From NCBI RefSeq assembly GCF_900094705.1, contig NZ_FMAR01000006.1, positions 172,715-236,714 on the forward strand: a DNA stretch of 64,000 nt. Reading direction: 5' to 3'. The stretch is from Chitinophaga costaii (GTDB lineage: Bacteria; Bacteroidota; Bacteroidia; Chitinophagales; Chitinophagaceae). Of this stretch, positions 17,725-26,340 are shown piece after piece; positions within the stretch are counted from its first letter, which is position 1, and every line of letters begins with the position of its first letter. The notes beneath the pieces are model-generated. The model was not told the DNA's origin and did no database searches. It saw only the letters and a list, made by a program, of their open reading frames with translations. Position numbers and translations under genes: made by a program.

Positions 17725-17861
17725 GCCGGCAAAGGTAATTTTTTTGTACAAGGTACGGCCTACCCATAAACAGGTAATACGGCAAAGCAGGGCCATATAC
17801 GACGAATGCGCCTGCCACAGCAAGCGCATTCGTCCATATCATCCTGGCACACGTAAGGCGC

Positions 17862-18872
17862 TTATGGCAAACTTTTAAACACGGTATACCGCAACACTAC
17901 TTCCAGCAACAGGCATACCAGCGCCAGCATGGCAAAGGGGAAGAAATGTTCCGCATATCGCTTGTACGAGGTAATCTCTACCTTGGTTTTTTCCAGTTTG
18001 TCAATGGTATCGTAAATATCCTGCAAAGAGGTATTATTAGTAGCGCGGTAATATTTGCCCCCGGTTTCTGCCGCAATCTTTTTCATCAGGGCTTCATCTA
18101 TCTGCACATCCTGCATCACCATTTGTACGGTGCCATCGGGACCGGTTACGGGGAAAGGTGCTTTGCCAATGGTACCCAGGCCAATGGTATACACCCTTAC
18201 TTTAAATGCTTTGGCTATGTCCAGGGCCGTGAGGGGGTCTATCAGGCCGGTATTATTTACCCCGTCTGTGAGCAGGATAATCACCTTGCTTTTGGCTTTA
18301 CTGCTGCGCAGGCGGTCTACGGAAGTGGCCAGGCCCATGCCGATGGCGGTACCATCTTGCAGCATGCCGCTTTTCACTTGCGCGATCTGCGTTTTCAGCA
18401 CGGCATGATCGGTGGTTATGGGACATTGGGTAAAACTTTCGCCCGAAAAGATTACCAGGCCTATGCGATCGCTGATGCGGCGGTCTACAAAATCGATGGC
18501 TACTTTTTTGGCAGCTTCAATTCGGTTGGGCTGCAGATCCTGCGCCAGCATACTGCCAGATATGTCCAGGCTTAATACTATGTCTATTCCTTCACTATCT
18601 ATATTCTCGGAGGTATTGGAGGTTTGCGGACGCGCCAGTGCCACTACCAGTGCGGCAAAGGCCAGTATGCGCAGTACTAGCAGTAAGGGCCGGAAGCGTA
18701 CCTTCCACGACACCGGCAGGTTTTTAAGCCCCTGCAAGGAGGAGATAGACATGACGCCCTGTTTGCTGCGCTGCTTCTTCACGTACCAAAATATCATGAA
18801 GGGAATGAGCAACAGCCACCAGAAAAACTCCGGGAAGCCAAATTCAATATTTTTCCAGATCGAAAAATCCAT
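17862..18872 (-). CDS. batA: BatA-type von Willebrand factor A membrane protein
   Basis: A 336-residue protein with two N-terminal helices (about 18-30 and 63-80), a VWA domain and a C-terminal helix. The metal-ion-dependent adhesion site DISGS is at residues 103-107, followed by the TDG motif (LLTDGVNNTG). Bat proteins work with the MoxR ATPase and DUF58 protein in the envelope; they were named for aerotolerance in Bacteroides. It is the last gene of the moxR-DUF58-BatD-like-batA cluster. The usual batB, batC and batD do not follow; rsgA does. Confidence 0.9.
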   Translation of the reverse strand: MDFSIWKNIEFGFPEFFWWLLLIPFMIFWYVKKQRSKQGVMSISSLQGLKNLPVSWKVRFRPLLLVLRILAFAALVVALARPQTSNTSENIDSEGIDIVLSLDISGSMLAQDLQPNRIEAAKKVAIDFVDRRISDRIGLVIFSGESFTQCPITTDHAVLKTQIAQVKSGMLQDGTAIGMGLATSVDRLRSSKAKSKVIILLTDGVNNTGLIDPLTALDIAKAFKVRVYTIGLGTIGKAPFPVTGPDGTVQMVMQDVQIDEALMKKIAAETGGKYYRATNNTSLQDIYDTIDKLEKTKVEITSYKRYAEHFFPFAMLALVCLLLEVVLRYTVFKSLP

Positions 18873-18938
18873 ATCAGTTAAGTTCCAAAATCAATTTACC
18901 TGTTCACCACTTTCTCAGACCCCTCCTGTGGGGCCGCT

Positions 18939-19934
18939 TTACAACGCGCTTTTCGTGGGGGCGGCTTTCTCCCCGGCCGTTTCGGCAACGGGTTTGGGCT
19001 TCGTCCATTCCACGATGGCGATGGCCTTTTGCAAACATTCCGCATGATCTTCCGGCGATGGCTGAAGCTTGGCAAACTTGGCCAGGTCGGCTACCGTGAG
19101 GATGGCCTGCAATTTATCGCGCTGCTGGTTCAGGATGGTTACAGGTTTTATATTTTGCAGCAGTTCGGCACTGGTTTGCTCCAGGGCGGCAATCTTAAAT
19201 TGTTGTTCAAAATAATTACGCAACACGTCGGTGAGCGTGGTATAATAGGCCTTTACATCCTGGTGCCATGGCTGATCGGTTTCCAGCGTATGCAGCTCGC
19301 GCATAGCCACCTGGTAGGGAGTTTCCTTGGGCGCGGGAGGCGCTACTACCACCGGTGCTTTTTTCTTGCGCAGGAAGAACCACCAGATCACAAAGCCGAT
19401 GAGCAATACCGCTACACCCCCCATTACAAAATACCAGATGTAATCCATGAAATTCCAGGCCACTCCGCGAATGCTTTTGATCGGCTTAAAGGCTTTGCTG
19501 GTATCTACCGCCACCGTATTTACATCGATCACTAGCGGTTCGGTAAAAGCCGAATCCACGGTTTGGTCGGGCTTTATCAGCTCGTATTTAATGGGAGGAA
19601 TATTCCACTGACCGGAATCAAAACTGGTAAGGGTGGTGGTTTGCCGGAATATGCCGGAGAAATCGGCGGTAGGTGCCAAGGTATCCAGCTTGGCACGTTC
19701 TACTACTTCAAAATGCTCAAAAGAATCAGGCAATACGGCCATGCTTAGTTGGTACTGGCCTTTGAGGGATGCGGGTATCTTTACTTCCACCTGCAACTTC
19801 ACCGGCTCGCCCAAACGGATATGATTGGTGTCTGCCGTAGCATGCACGGAAAACTGCTGTGCTGAAACCTGCAAAGACAGCCCGAGAAAGGCTGCCATGA
19901 CCATGAAAAAAAATCGGATGCGTTGGTTGCTCAT
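18939..19934 (-). CDS. BatD-like / DUF4381-like membrane protein of the Bat cluster
   Basis: A 331-residue protein with a signal peptide (residues about 1-25, ending VSAQ), a periplasmic beta-rich region that reads like a BatD immunoglobulin-type domain (NHIRLGEPVKLQVEVKI), one transmembrane helix at about 168-190 and a cytoplasmic helical domain rich in charged residues. Proteins of this shape sit between DUF58 and batA in many Bacteroidota. It probably scaffolds the MoxR-Bat complex at the inner membrane. The family name is uncertain; the architecture and context are clear. Confidence 0.75.
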   Translation of the reverse strand: MSNQRIRFFFMVMAAFLGLSLQVSAQQFSVHATADTNHIRLGEPVKLQVEVKIPASLKGQYQLSMAVLPDSFEHFEVVERAKLDTLAPTADFSGIFRQTTTLTSFDSGQWNIPPIKYELIKPDQTVDSAFTEPLVIDVNTVAVDTSKAFKPIKSIRGVAWNFMDYIWYFVMGGVAVLLIGFVIWWFFLRKKKAPVVVAPPAPKETPYQVAMRELHTLETDQPWHQDVKAYYTTLTDVLRNYFEQQFKIAALEQTSAELLQNIKPVTILNQQRDKLQAILTVADLAKFAKLQPSPEDHAECLQKAIAIVEWTKPKPVAETAGEKAAPTKSAL

Positions 19935-19956
19935 GTTGCTGATGCGGGCTATGGTT

Positions 19957-20823
19957 TTAAGTTCTGTTCAGGAAAAACGTTTGTAATGCCTTCACATAAT
20001 CTTCGTCCGTGCGGATGCTGATCAGTTCTGCGCCACTCTTTAAAAAAGCATTGCGGCAGTACTGGGCATGCTGACTGAACTGCTGGTTATAGTAGTCCCG
20101 TACTTGTTTGTCGTTCGTATCTATCCATTGCTGCAGGCCGGTTTCGGCATCCTTTACCTGGATAAGCCCCACCGCCGGCAGTTCCTTATCGCGCGGATCG
20201 TACACGTGCATGCCCACCACATCATGGCGCTTGGCCGCAATGTTCAGGGCATCCTGGTAACTATCGGACAAAAAATCACTTAATACAAAAACAATACTGC
20301 GTTTTTTAGCCGCATTGTTAAAAAAGCGCAGGGTTTCGGTAATGTTGGTGCCTTTTTTCTTCGGCTTATAGCTCAATAATTCGCGGATGATAAACAGGAT
20401 ATGGGATTTCCCTTTTTTGGGTGGAATATATTTTTCTAGCCCGTCACTAAAGAAAACCACTCCCACCTTATCGTTGTTATTGATAGCCGAAAAGGCCAGC
20501 ACCGCGCACAACTCGGTGATCAGGTCGCGCTTCCGCTGCTTTTGGGTACCAAAGGAAGAACTTTCACTTACGTCTACCAGTAGCATTACCGTGAGCTCGC
20601 GCTCTTCTTCAAACACTTTTATGAAGGGGTGGTTAAAGCGCGCCGTTACATTCCAGTCTATAGCCCGCACGTCGTCGCCAAACTGGTATTCCCTTACCTC
20701 ACTGAACGACATACCCCGGCCCTTGAAGGCGCTATGGTATTCGCCCGCAAAGACATGATTGGTAAGGCCCCTGGTCTTAATTTCAATTCGCCTGACCTTT
20801 TTGAGTATATCAGAAGTATCCAT
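19957..20823 (-). CDS. DUF58 domain protein
   Basis: A 288-residue DUF58 protein. The family motif 'REYQFGDDVRAIDWNVTARF' is at residues 44-63, and a VWA-like metal site DVSES at 84-88. No membrane helix is evident, so it is likely cytoplasmic and binds the neighbouring MoxR ATPase. MoxR plus a VWA partner is thought to act as a chaperone pair for metal insertion or complex assembly; the client is unknown. It lies 43 bases downstream of moxR and 22 bases upstream of the BatD-like gene. Confidence 0.92.
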   Translation of the reverse strand: MDTSDILKKVRRIEIKTRGLTNHVFAGEYHSAFKGRGMSFSEVREYQFGDDVRAIDWNVTARFNHPFIKVFEEERELTVMLLVDVSESSSFGTQKQRKRDLITELCAVLAFSAINNNDKVGVVFFSDGLEKYIPPKKGKSHILFIIRELLSYKPKKKGTNITETLRFFNNAAKKRSIVFVLSDFLSDSYQDALNIAAKRHDVVGMHVYDPRDKELPAVGLIQVKDAETGLQQWIDTNDKQVRDYYNQQFSQHAQYCRNAFLKSGAELISIRTDEDYVKALQTFFLNRT

Positions 20824-20866
20824 TATTTATCTGGCAATGGTTAAGAAAATGAATGCAGGGTAATGC

Positions 20867-21868
20867 CTATGGTACTTCTACAGCATTCAGAATTTCACTC
20901 AGGATGTTTTCGCTCGTAACATTCTCTGCTTCCGCTTCATAGGTGAGGCCCACGCGGTGACGCATTACATCGAAACAAATATTGCGCACATCTTCAGGGA
21001 TTACATAACCCCGGCGTTTGGTAAAGGCATATGCTTTCGCAGCCCAGGCCAGGTTAATGCTGGCCCTTGGCGATCCGCCATAGGCTAACAGCGGCTTCAG
21101 TTTGTTGAGTTTATATTCCTCCGGATTTCTCGTGGCAAATACGATGTCCAGGATATACCGTTCTATTTTTTCATCCATGTACACCTCGCGCACCAGCTTA
21201 CGGGCGTTGAGAATATCCTGCGGGTCTACCACAGGATTAATCTTTTCCTGCCCTTCCGGATTCAGATTCTGGCGAATGATGTGGCGTTCCTCTTCTTTAG
21301 TGGGATAGCCAATCACTACTTTCAGCATGAAACGGTCTACCTGCGCTTCGGGCAAAGTATAAGTACCTTCCTGCTCAATTGGGTTTTGGGTGGCCAATAC
21401 CAGGAAAGGCTCTTCCAATTTAAACGTTGAATCGCCAATGGTGATCTGGCGTTCCTGCATGGCTTCCAGCAGGGCGCTTTGCACCTTGGCCGGGGCACGG
21501 TTAATTTCATCTGCCAGGATAAAATTGGCAAAAATAGGCCCCCGACGCACCACAAACTCATTCTTTTGCTGGTTGTAGATCATGGTACCCACCACGTCTG
21601 CCGGCAAAAGGTCCGGGGTGAACTGGATGCGACTGAACTTGGCGTTGATGGCGGAAGACAGCGATTTGATAGACAGCGTTTTAGCGAGTCCCGGCACGCC
21701 TTCCAGCAACACATGCCCCTGGGCCAGCAGGCCTATGAGCAGGCGCTCTACCATGTATTTTTGTCCCACAATTACTTTTCCCAGTTCCATGTTCAGCAGG
21801 TCTACGAAAGCGCTGGCCTGGTGGATCTTTTCATTTAATTGTTTGATATCGGTCGATGTATTTTCCAT
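20867..21868 (-). CDS. MoxR family AAA ATPase
   Basis: A 333-residue AAA+ ATPase. Walker A is GVPGLAKT at residues 57-64 and Walker B is FILADEINRA (D120-E121), with the sensor/arginine-finger region at LATQNPIEQEGTYTLPEAQ and the C-terminal lid carrying GGSPRASINLAWAAKAYA. MoxR ATPases power their VWA-domain partners, here the downstream DUF58, BatD-like and BatA proteins. It is the first gene of the cluster. Confidence 0.94.
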   Translation of the reverse strand: MENTSTDIKQLNEKIHQASAFVDLLNMELGKVIVGQKYMVERLLIGLLAQGHVLLEGVPGLAKTLSIKSLSSAINAKFSRIQFTPDLLPADVVGTMIYNQQKNEFVVRRGPIFANFILADEINRAPAKVQSALLEAMQERQITIGDSTFKLEEPFLVLATQNPIEQEGTYTLPEAQVDRFMLKVVIGYPTKEEERHIIRQNLNPEGQEKINPVVDPQDILNARKLVREVYMDEKIERYILDIVFATRNPEEYKLNKLKPLLAYGGSPRASINLAWAAKAYAFTKRRGYVIPEDVRNICFDVMRHRVGLTYEAEAENVTSENILSEILNAVEVP

Positions 21869-22068
21869 GCGGTTATATTTCGATTTGCTAAAATAGGTGA
21901 TTTGACCACAAAACGGCCCCAGGCCAAAGAACCTTCGCCGTTAAAATGCTGTTAAATGTAGCACTGTGGCTGATTTTCAGGTATCGGGCATTCCGGAACC
22001 ACGGCAAAGAAGCGTCCCGGCCGGCATGCGGCTGCGCCAATTTAGTAAAGGCGCTCGATATTTAAACA

Positions 22069-22076
22069 TAAATTTG
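22069..22076 (+). promoter_or_regulatory. -7 element for the 116-residue protein/cyclophilin pair
   Basis: TAAATTTG fits TAnnTTTG and lies 38 bases before the ATG at 22115, predicting a short leader. Confidence 0.45.
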
Positions 22077-22114
22077 CAACAGGAACACTTTTTTTTAACC
22101 ACGACACTACTCAC

Positions 22115-22465
22115 ATGATCGATAATTTTGTAGCACGCTGGCATAAAGTCGAGACCCTGCTCATAGAGCGTTTCGGCAAAAAGCCCAATATGGAGGCCAT
22201 CCTCTTCCTCATCGGGGTGAACGAGATTGGCAAATTGAAAAAGAAATATACCAAGGAACAGAAACAGGACCTGATGCACGTAGCCATGTGTACCCTGCTG
22301 GCACAAAGCGGTTATTATGCCCCCGAAGGCGTAGATGAAGATGGCTGGCCCCATTTTAAACTGCTACAGCCCGTGCCACCCATGAATGGCCTGCTGGAGC
22401 AGGAATTTTTTATTAAGGAACACGTGATCTCTTATTTTGAAGCCGAGGAGGACGTAGATTTATGA
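22115..22465 (+). CDS. Conserved-looking 116-residue protein, function unknown
   Basis: A soluble protein with no signal peptide or membrane helix. It opens 'MIDNFVARWHKVETLLIERF' and is predicted mostly helical, with an acidic C-terminus (EAEEDVDL). I recognise no domain. Its stop overlaps the cyclophilin start (ATGA), so the two are translationally coupled; this ties it to the cyclophilin but gives no function. A -7 element precedes it. Confidence 0.78.
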   Translation: MIDNFVARWHKVETLLIERFGKKPNMEAILFLIGVNEIGKLKKKYTKEQKQDLMHVAMCTLLAQSGYYAPEGVDEDGWPHFKLLQPVPPMNGLLEQEFFIKEHVISYFEAEEDVDL

Positions 22466-23121
22466 GGCTATTGCTACTCCTTAGCGCCTGCCTGCTGCTT
22501 TGCACGGTCGCTTTTGCCAAACACCGCAAAGTGAAGATTATTACACCCTATGGCCGCATCATTGTACGCCTGTACGACGAAACCCCTTTGCACCGCAACA
22601 ATTTCATCCAGCTCGTCCGCCGGCATTTCTTCGACAGTACCCTGTTTCACCGCGTCATTAAAACATTCATGATACAGGGCGGCGATCCCGATTCTAAACA
22701 CGCCACGCCCGGGCAGGAGCTGGGCAACGGCGACCTGGGTTACACCATCCCCGCCGAGTTCCGCCCACAACTTTTCCACCGCAAGGGTGTACTGGCCGCT
22801 GCCCGCGACGACCGGCCCGATAAGGCCTCTTCGGCTTCGCAGTTTTACCTGGTACAAGGCAAGGTCTTTACCGACGCGGGGCTAGATAGCATTGAGCAGC
22901 AACGCTTGCATGGCCGCAAGATTCCCGCCAACCAGCGCGCCCTATATAAAACCATAGGCGGTACACCCCAACTGGATCAGCAATATACCGTATTTGGCAT
23001 TGTAGAAAAAGGATTCCCTGTTATCGACAAGATCGCTGCCCTGCCCACCGATAAGAACAACCGCCCCCTGAAGGATGTGGCCATGCAAGTGCGGCTTAAG
23101 CGGAAGTGGCTGTTTTTTTAA
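22462..23121 (+). CDS. Exported cyclophilin-type peptidylprolyl isomerase
   Basis: A 219-residue cyclophilin with a signal peptide (MRLLLLLSACLLLCTVAFA). An early LSAC could act as a lipobox, but its hydrophobic run is short, so ordinary export is favoured. The active-site pattern is present: 'FHRVIKTFMIQGGD' and later SSASQFYLV. Between those and the final strand lies an insert of about 35 residues (LDSIEQQRLHGRKIPANQRA) seen in many Bacteroidota cyclophilins. It should catalyse cis-trans proline isomerisation during folding of envelope proteins. It overlaps the 116-residue gene by four bases. Confidence 0.92.
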   Translation: MRLLLLLSACLLLCTVAFAKHRKVKIITPYGRIIVRLYDETPLHRNNFIQLVRRHFFDSTLFHRVIKTFMIQGGDPDSKHATPGQELGNGDLGYTIPAEFRPQLFHRKGVLAAARDDRPDKASSASQFYLVQGKVFTDAGLDSIEQQRLHGRKIPANQRALYKTIGGTPQLDQQYTVFGIVEKGFPVIDKIAALPTDKNNRPLKDVAMQVRLKRKWLFF

Positions 23122-23260
23122 GGGAATTTACTCACTTGTATGGCAACTTTACAATGGGTAAATTTTATCCCATGACAGCCCGCCAATAGGCCTTGTTACT
23201 GAAAATTAATTTTTATGCGTACAATACTTTAATTTTACTCCTCAAAATCAATCATTAATT

Positions 23261-23641
23261 ATGACTTTTCCTTCTCACCTCCGTTATACCAAGGACCACG
23301 AGTGGATTTCATTGGACGGAAACATTGCCACCATCGGTATCACTGAATTTGCACAACACGAACTGGGCGACATTGTATTTGTAGACATTACCACTGTTGG
23401 CAAGTCTTTACAGGCAGAAGAAACTTTTGGTACCGTAGAAGCCGTGAAAACCGTATCGGACTTATTCCTGCCGGTAGCAGCTACTATAAACGAAGTAAAC
23501 CCCGCACTTGAAAGCTCGCCTGAGCTGGTAAACTCCGATCCTTATGGCGCAGGTTGGATGGTAAAAGTAACTGTAGCCGACACCGCCGCGGTAGCCGGTT
23601 TGCTGGATGCCGCCGCTTACCAGGCACTGGTAGGTGAATAA
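23261..23641 (+). CDS. gcvH: Glycine cleavage system H protein
   Basis: A 126-residue lipoyl carrier protein. The lipoylated lysine is K63 in '[14 protein letters not shown]', and the typical opening with 'YTKDHEW' is present. It shuttles the methylamine intermediate between the P, T and L proteins. Those partner genes are not in the window. A TAATTTTA element at 23230-23237 could be its -7 box. It ends 18 bases before the VanZ gene, likely in one transcript. Confidence 0.96.
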   Translation: MTFPSHLRYTKDHEWISLDGNIATIGITEFAQHELGDIVFVDITTVGKSLQAEETFGTVEAVKTVSDLFLPVAATINEVNPALESSPELVNSDPYGAGWMVKVTVADTAAVAGLLDAAAYQALVGE

Positions 23642-23659
23642 TGGCCGTAAGTATATCTC

Positions 23660-24043
23660 ATGAAATCTATTCGCTTTTATTTACCTGCTATTGCCTGGGT
23701 GTTACTAATCCTTTGGCTGTGTACTCTTCCCGGAAAAGACATCCCCAGTGTGGGATGGTGGGAAAAATTCCATCCGGACAAGGTAGTACACTTCGGACTC
23801 TTTGGAATGACCGTGTTTTTATTTGCCCTGGGTAACTACTGGCGCAAAAAAAGAGTATCGCTGTTAAACCTGGTGCTACTGGTACTGGGCGCATCTGCTT
23901 ACGGCCTGGCCATCGAGTTTATCCAAAAGTACTGGGCAGACCATCGCAGCTTCGACCTTTTCGATGCCTTGGCAGATTCGCTAGGCGCATTGGCCGGGGC
24001 TATTGTTTTTAACTGGTTCTTCAATATCCGCAAGGGGAAATAA
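23660..24043 (+). CDS. VanZ family membrane protein
   Basis: A 127-residue membrane protein with four hydrophobic segments and the VanZ-like motif 'DKVVHFGLFGMTVFLF' followed by AIEFIQKYWADHRSFDLFDALADSLGAL. VanZ is named for a teicoplanin-resistance gene, but most homologues are of unknown function and do not mean resistance. It follows gcvH by 18 bases and is followed by a strong terminator. In Bacteroidota gcvH-vanZ pairs are common. Confidence 0.88.
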   Translation: MKSIRFYLPAIAWVLLILWLCTLPGKDIPSVGWWEKFHPDKVVHFGLFGMTVFLFALGNYWRKKRVSLLNLVLLVLGASAYGLAIEFIQKYWADHRSFDLFDALADSLGALAGAIVFNWFFNIRKGK

Positions 24044-24064
24044 AGCGTTTATATATTTTTTTTA

Positions 24065-24098
24065 AGCGACTGTACATGCTGTACGGTCGCTTTTTTTT
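24065..24098 (+). terminator. Terminator after gcvH-vanZ
   Basis: AGCGACTGTAC pairs with GTACGGTCGCT (one wobble) across a small loop, followed by nine T. It lies about 20 bases after the VanZ stop. Confidence 0.9.
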
Positions 24099-24127
24099 TG
24101 GAATGCCAATATCCACTTCACCTTATT

Positions 24128-24169
24128 TTGCGCCTTGAATGAGCCTACCTTGCGCCTATATTGAGCCTA
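24128..24169. repeat. Two 20-base direct repeats in the vanZ-ompA gap
   Basis: TTGCGCCTTGAATGAGCCTA at 24128-24147 and TTGCGCCTATATTGAGCCTA at 24150-24169 agree at 17 of 20 positions and start 22 bases apart, two turns of the helix. They lie between two terminators, outside any reading frame I can support. Confidence 0.6.
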
Positions 24170-24246
24170 TAATACGTGTACGTAATTTGTATCCCGGGTT
24201 ACATGTTCCCCAAAAAATACCCTTACATTTCCGGATCGGGTAGGCA

Positions 24247-24281
24247 AAAAAAATTCCCTCCGAGAAATCGGAGGGATTATC
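24247..24281 (-). terminator. Terminator of the OmpA lipoprotein gene
   Basis: On the minus strand ATCCCTCCGA and TCGGAGGGAA-type arms pair around a short loop (TTTC) and run into eight T. It lies about 40 bases after the ompA stop. Confidence 0.85.
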
Positions 24282-24320
24282 AAAATATACTGCTTATGAG
24301 AAATAAAAAGTTAGTTCAGT

Positions 24321-25028
24321 TTATTGTTTCTGCTGTGCTTCCATTTTAGCATCGTTCTTCAGCTTATCATTTGCATAGATAGAAAACTCTACACGCCTGT
24401 TTTGCGCCCGATGTTCTTCGGTGAGGTTATCCACTTTAGGTTGGGATGAACCGTACCAGAAAGGTTGAATGCGGCTGGAAGAAACGTTTTGCTGTGCAAG
24501 GAAAGCGGCTACATTTTTAGCACGGCGTTCAGACAAGCCCATATTGTACGCTACGGTACCGGTGCTATCTGTGTGGCCTTCCACCCTTACGTAAGTGTCG
24601 GGGTATTTATTCAAAATCTGAGCCAATTGTTTAATGTTTTCCTGCGCAGTAGGCGTTAAATCAGACTTATCGAATCCAAACAATACACCGGAACTAAAGG
24701 TTACGTTTATCCCTTCACCTACACGTTCTACAGAAGCATTGGGTACTTCTGTTTTAATTTCCTGTGCTTGTTTATCCATTTTTTTACCGATCAGCACACC
24801 AGCAGTACCGCCTACGGCTGCACCAAGAATGGCTCCCAGCGCGGTATTGCCCGCTACCTTACCTATAATGGCACCAGCAGCAGCACCACCACCTACCCCG
24901 ATGGCAGCACCCTTTTGAGTATTATTTGCATTCTGTACGGCTTTACAACCAATACCAGAGATCATCAATATGGCCAATGCCCACGCTACGAGTACATTGC
25001 CGCCCTTAAATGTGTTAAGTTTCAACAT
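24321..25028 (-). CDS. OmpA-family lipoprotein with glycine-zipper region
   Basis: A 235-residue lipoprotein (lipobox 'ISGIGC', start ATG 25028). Residues about 40-85 form a glycine-zipper segment (GAAIGVGGGAAAGAIIGK and repeats) of the kind that inserts in membranes. The C-terminal OmpA domain carries 'VEGHTDSTG' and RVEFSIY, which bind peptidoglycan. It should tether the outer membrane to the wall. The open frame runs 56 codons further upstream without signal-peptide character. A tandem prfA gene lies upstream on the same strand with a gap of about 170 bases. Confidence 0.92.
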   Translation of the reverse strand: MLKLNTFKGGNVLVAWALAILMISGIGCKAVQNANNTQKGAAIGVGGGAAAGAIIGKVAGNTALGAILGAAVGGTAGVLIGKKMDKQAQEIKTEVPNASVERVGEGINVTFSSGVLFGFDKSDLTPTAQENIKQLAQILNKYPDTYVRVEGHTDSTGTVAYNMGLSERRAKNVAAFLAQQNVSSSRIQPFWYGSSQPKVDNLTEEHRAQNRRVEFSIYANDKLKNDAKMEAQQKQ

Positions 25029-25196
25029 CGTTATATAATTTAAATGAAGTTCCAAAATGGAGAACAAAGACAAATCAAATATGCTGCCAAAGTACAGTTC
25101 CGTGTATAATTTATTAATAATCATAACATAACAAAGACCGAAAAAACTGTATGTTGGCAGCTTTCCCATATTGATCTTTTTATAATGTAACAACAA

Positions 25197-26264
25197 TTAA
25201 ATGCCGCCCTGGTTCAGCTTTTCTGCATTTTCAGCAAATTGCAGTGCTTCCAGCATGTCCTGGATATCGCCGTTCAGGAATGCGTCCATGTTGTACACCG
25301 TCATGCCGATGCGGTGGTCTGTAACACGGCCCTGGGGAAAATTGTAGGTACGGATCTTGGCGGAGCGGTCGCCGGTACTTACCAAAGATTTGCGTTGAGA
25401 GGCAATGGCTTCTTCATGTTTGCGCACCGCCGCTTCGTAAATACGGCTACGCAACATCTTCATGGCAATATCGCGGTTAGAGTGCTGGCTTCTTCCTTCC
25501 TGGCATTCTACCACCACGCCGGTGGGGATATGGGTAAGGCGTACGGCAGACTCCGTCTTATTTACGTGCTGTCCGCCTGCGCCGGAAGAACGGAAAGTAT
25601 CCATTTTAATATCGGCATCGCGCACGTCTACCTCTACCTCATCTGGTTCCGGCAGTATGGCCACGGTAGCGGCAGAAGTATGCACCCGGCCCGATGCTTC
25701 TGTGGCCGGAACGCGCTGCACACGATGTACGCCGGACTCGAACTTGAGAGTGCCGTATACATCATCACCATTTACTTCCATGATGATTTCCTTATAACCA
25801 CCTACAGAACCGGCCGTTTCATTGAGTAGGGTGGTACTCCAACCCTTGATTTCGCAAAAGCGCTGGTACATGCGAAACAGATCGCCGGCAAAAAGGCTGG
25901 CTTCGTCGCCGCCGGTGCCTGCACGGATTTCCAGGATGGCGTTGCGCTCGTCCTGGGGGTCTTTGGGGATAAGCAGGTTGCGGATGGTGGCTTCCAGTTC
26001 CAATTTCTGTTGCTGCAGCGACTCAGTTTCTTCTTTGGCCAGCTCCCGCATTTCCTCGTCGCCACCTTCCAGTACTTCTTTGTTAAAAGCAATCGTATCC
26101 AGCAACTTCACGTATTGATCGTGTGCTTTTACGATTTTTTCGAGCTGCCGGTATTCCTTGCTTAATTTGCTGAACTGTTTGTTATCCTTCACTATTTCAG
26201 GATTGGTCAGCGCAACAGATACCTGGTCAAAACGGCCTTTTATAATTTCCAGTTTGTCTATCAT
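25197..26264 (-). CDS. prfA: Peptide chain release factor 1
   Basis: A 355-residue class I release factor. It reads UAA and UAG through the PxT motif, here PAT in 'RVQRVPATEASGRVHTSA', and hydrolyses peptidyl-tRNA through GGQ in 'SSGAGGQHVNKTESAVR', followed by QEGRSQHSNRD. ATG at 26264 (MIDKLEIIKGRF) is preferred over the frame start 27 bases upstream. A -7 element (TAATTTTG) at 26306-26313 on the minus strand should drive it; it shares the gap with the divergent amidohydrolase promoter. Confidence 0.97.
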   Translation of the reverse strand: MIDKLEIIKGRFDQVSVALTNPEIVKDNKQFSKLSKEYRQLEKIVKAHDQYVKLLDTIAFNKEVLEGGDEEMRELAKEETESLQQQKLELEATIRNLLIPKDPQDERNAILEIRAGTGGDEASLFAGDLFRMYQRFCEIKGWSTTLLNETAGSVGGYKEIIMEVNGDDVYGTLKFESGVHRVQRVPATEASGRVHTSAATVAILPEPDEVEVDVRDADIKMDTFRSSGAGGQHVNKTESAVRLTHIPTGVVVECQEGRSQHSNRDIAMKMLRSRIYEAAVRKHEEAIASQRKSLVSTGDRSAKIRTYNFPQGRVTDHRIGMTVYNMDAFLNGDIQDMLEALQFAENAEKLNQGGI

Positions 26265-26267
26265 AAT

Positions 26268-26275
26268 TATCTTTG
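26268..26275 (+). promoter_or_regulatory. -7 element for the amidohydrolase gene
   Basis: TATCTTTG fits TAnnTTTG and begins four bases from the prfA ATG on the other strand; it predicts a leader of about 58 bases before ATG 26341. Confidence 0.5.
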
Positions 26276-26304
26276 ACGGGGAAAGACTCACATTTTTTCC
26301 CCGT
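26276..26304. repeat. Nine-base inverted repeat between divergent prfA and amidohydrolase promoters
   Basis: ACGGGGAAA (26276-26284) and TTTCCCCGT (26296-26304) are perfect complements with an 11-base spacer. They lie between the two opposing -7 elements, so they fall at or just after both predicted transcription starts. Confidence 0.6.
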
Positions 26305-26305
26305 G

Positions 26306-26313
26306 CAAAATTA
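26306..26313 (-). promoter_or_regulatory. -7 element for prfA
   Basis: Read on the minus strand the site is TAATTTTG, an exact TAnnTTTG match, 42 bases before the prfA ATG. Confidence 0.5.
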
Positions 26314-26340
26314 AGATCATTGTTTTAAATAAACAGGAGT

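Noticed and set aside
23660..24043. VanZ gene as a glycopeptide-resistance determinant
   Set aside because: No vanA/B-type ligase, vanH or vanX nearby; VanZ homologues beside gcvH are ordinary in Bacteroidota.
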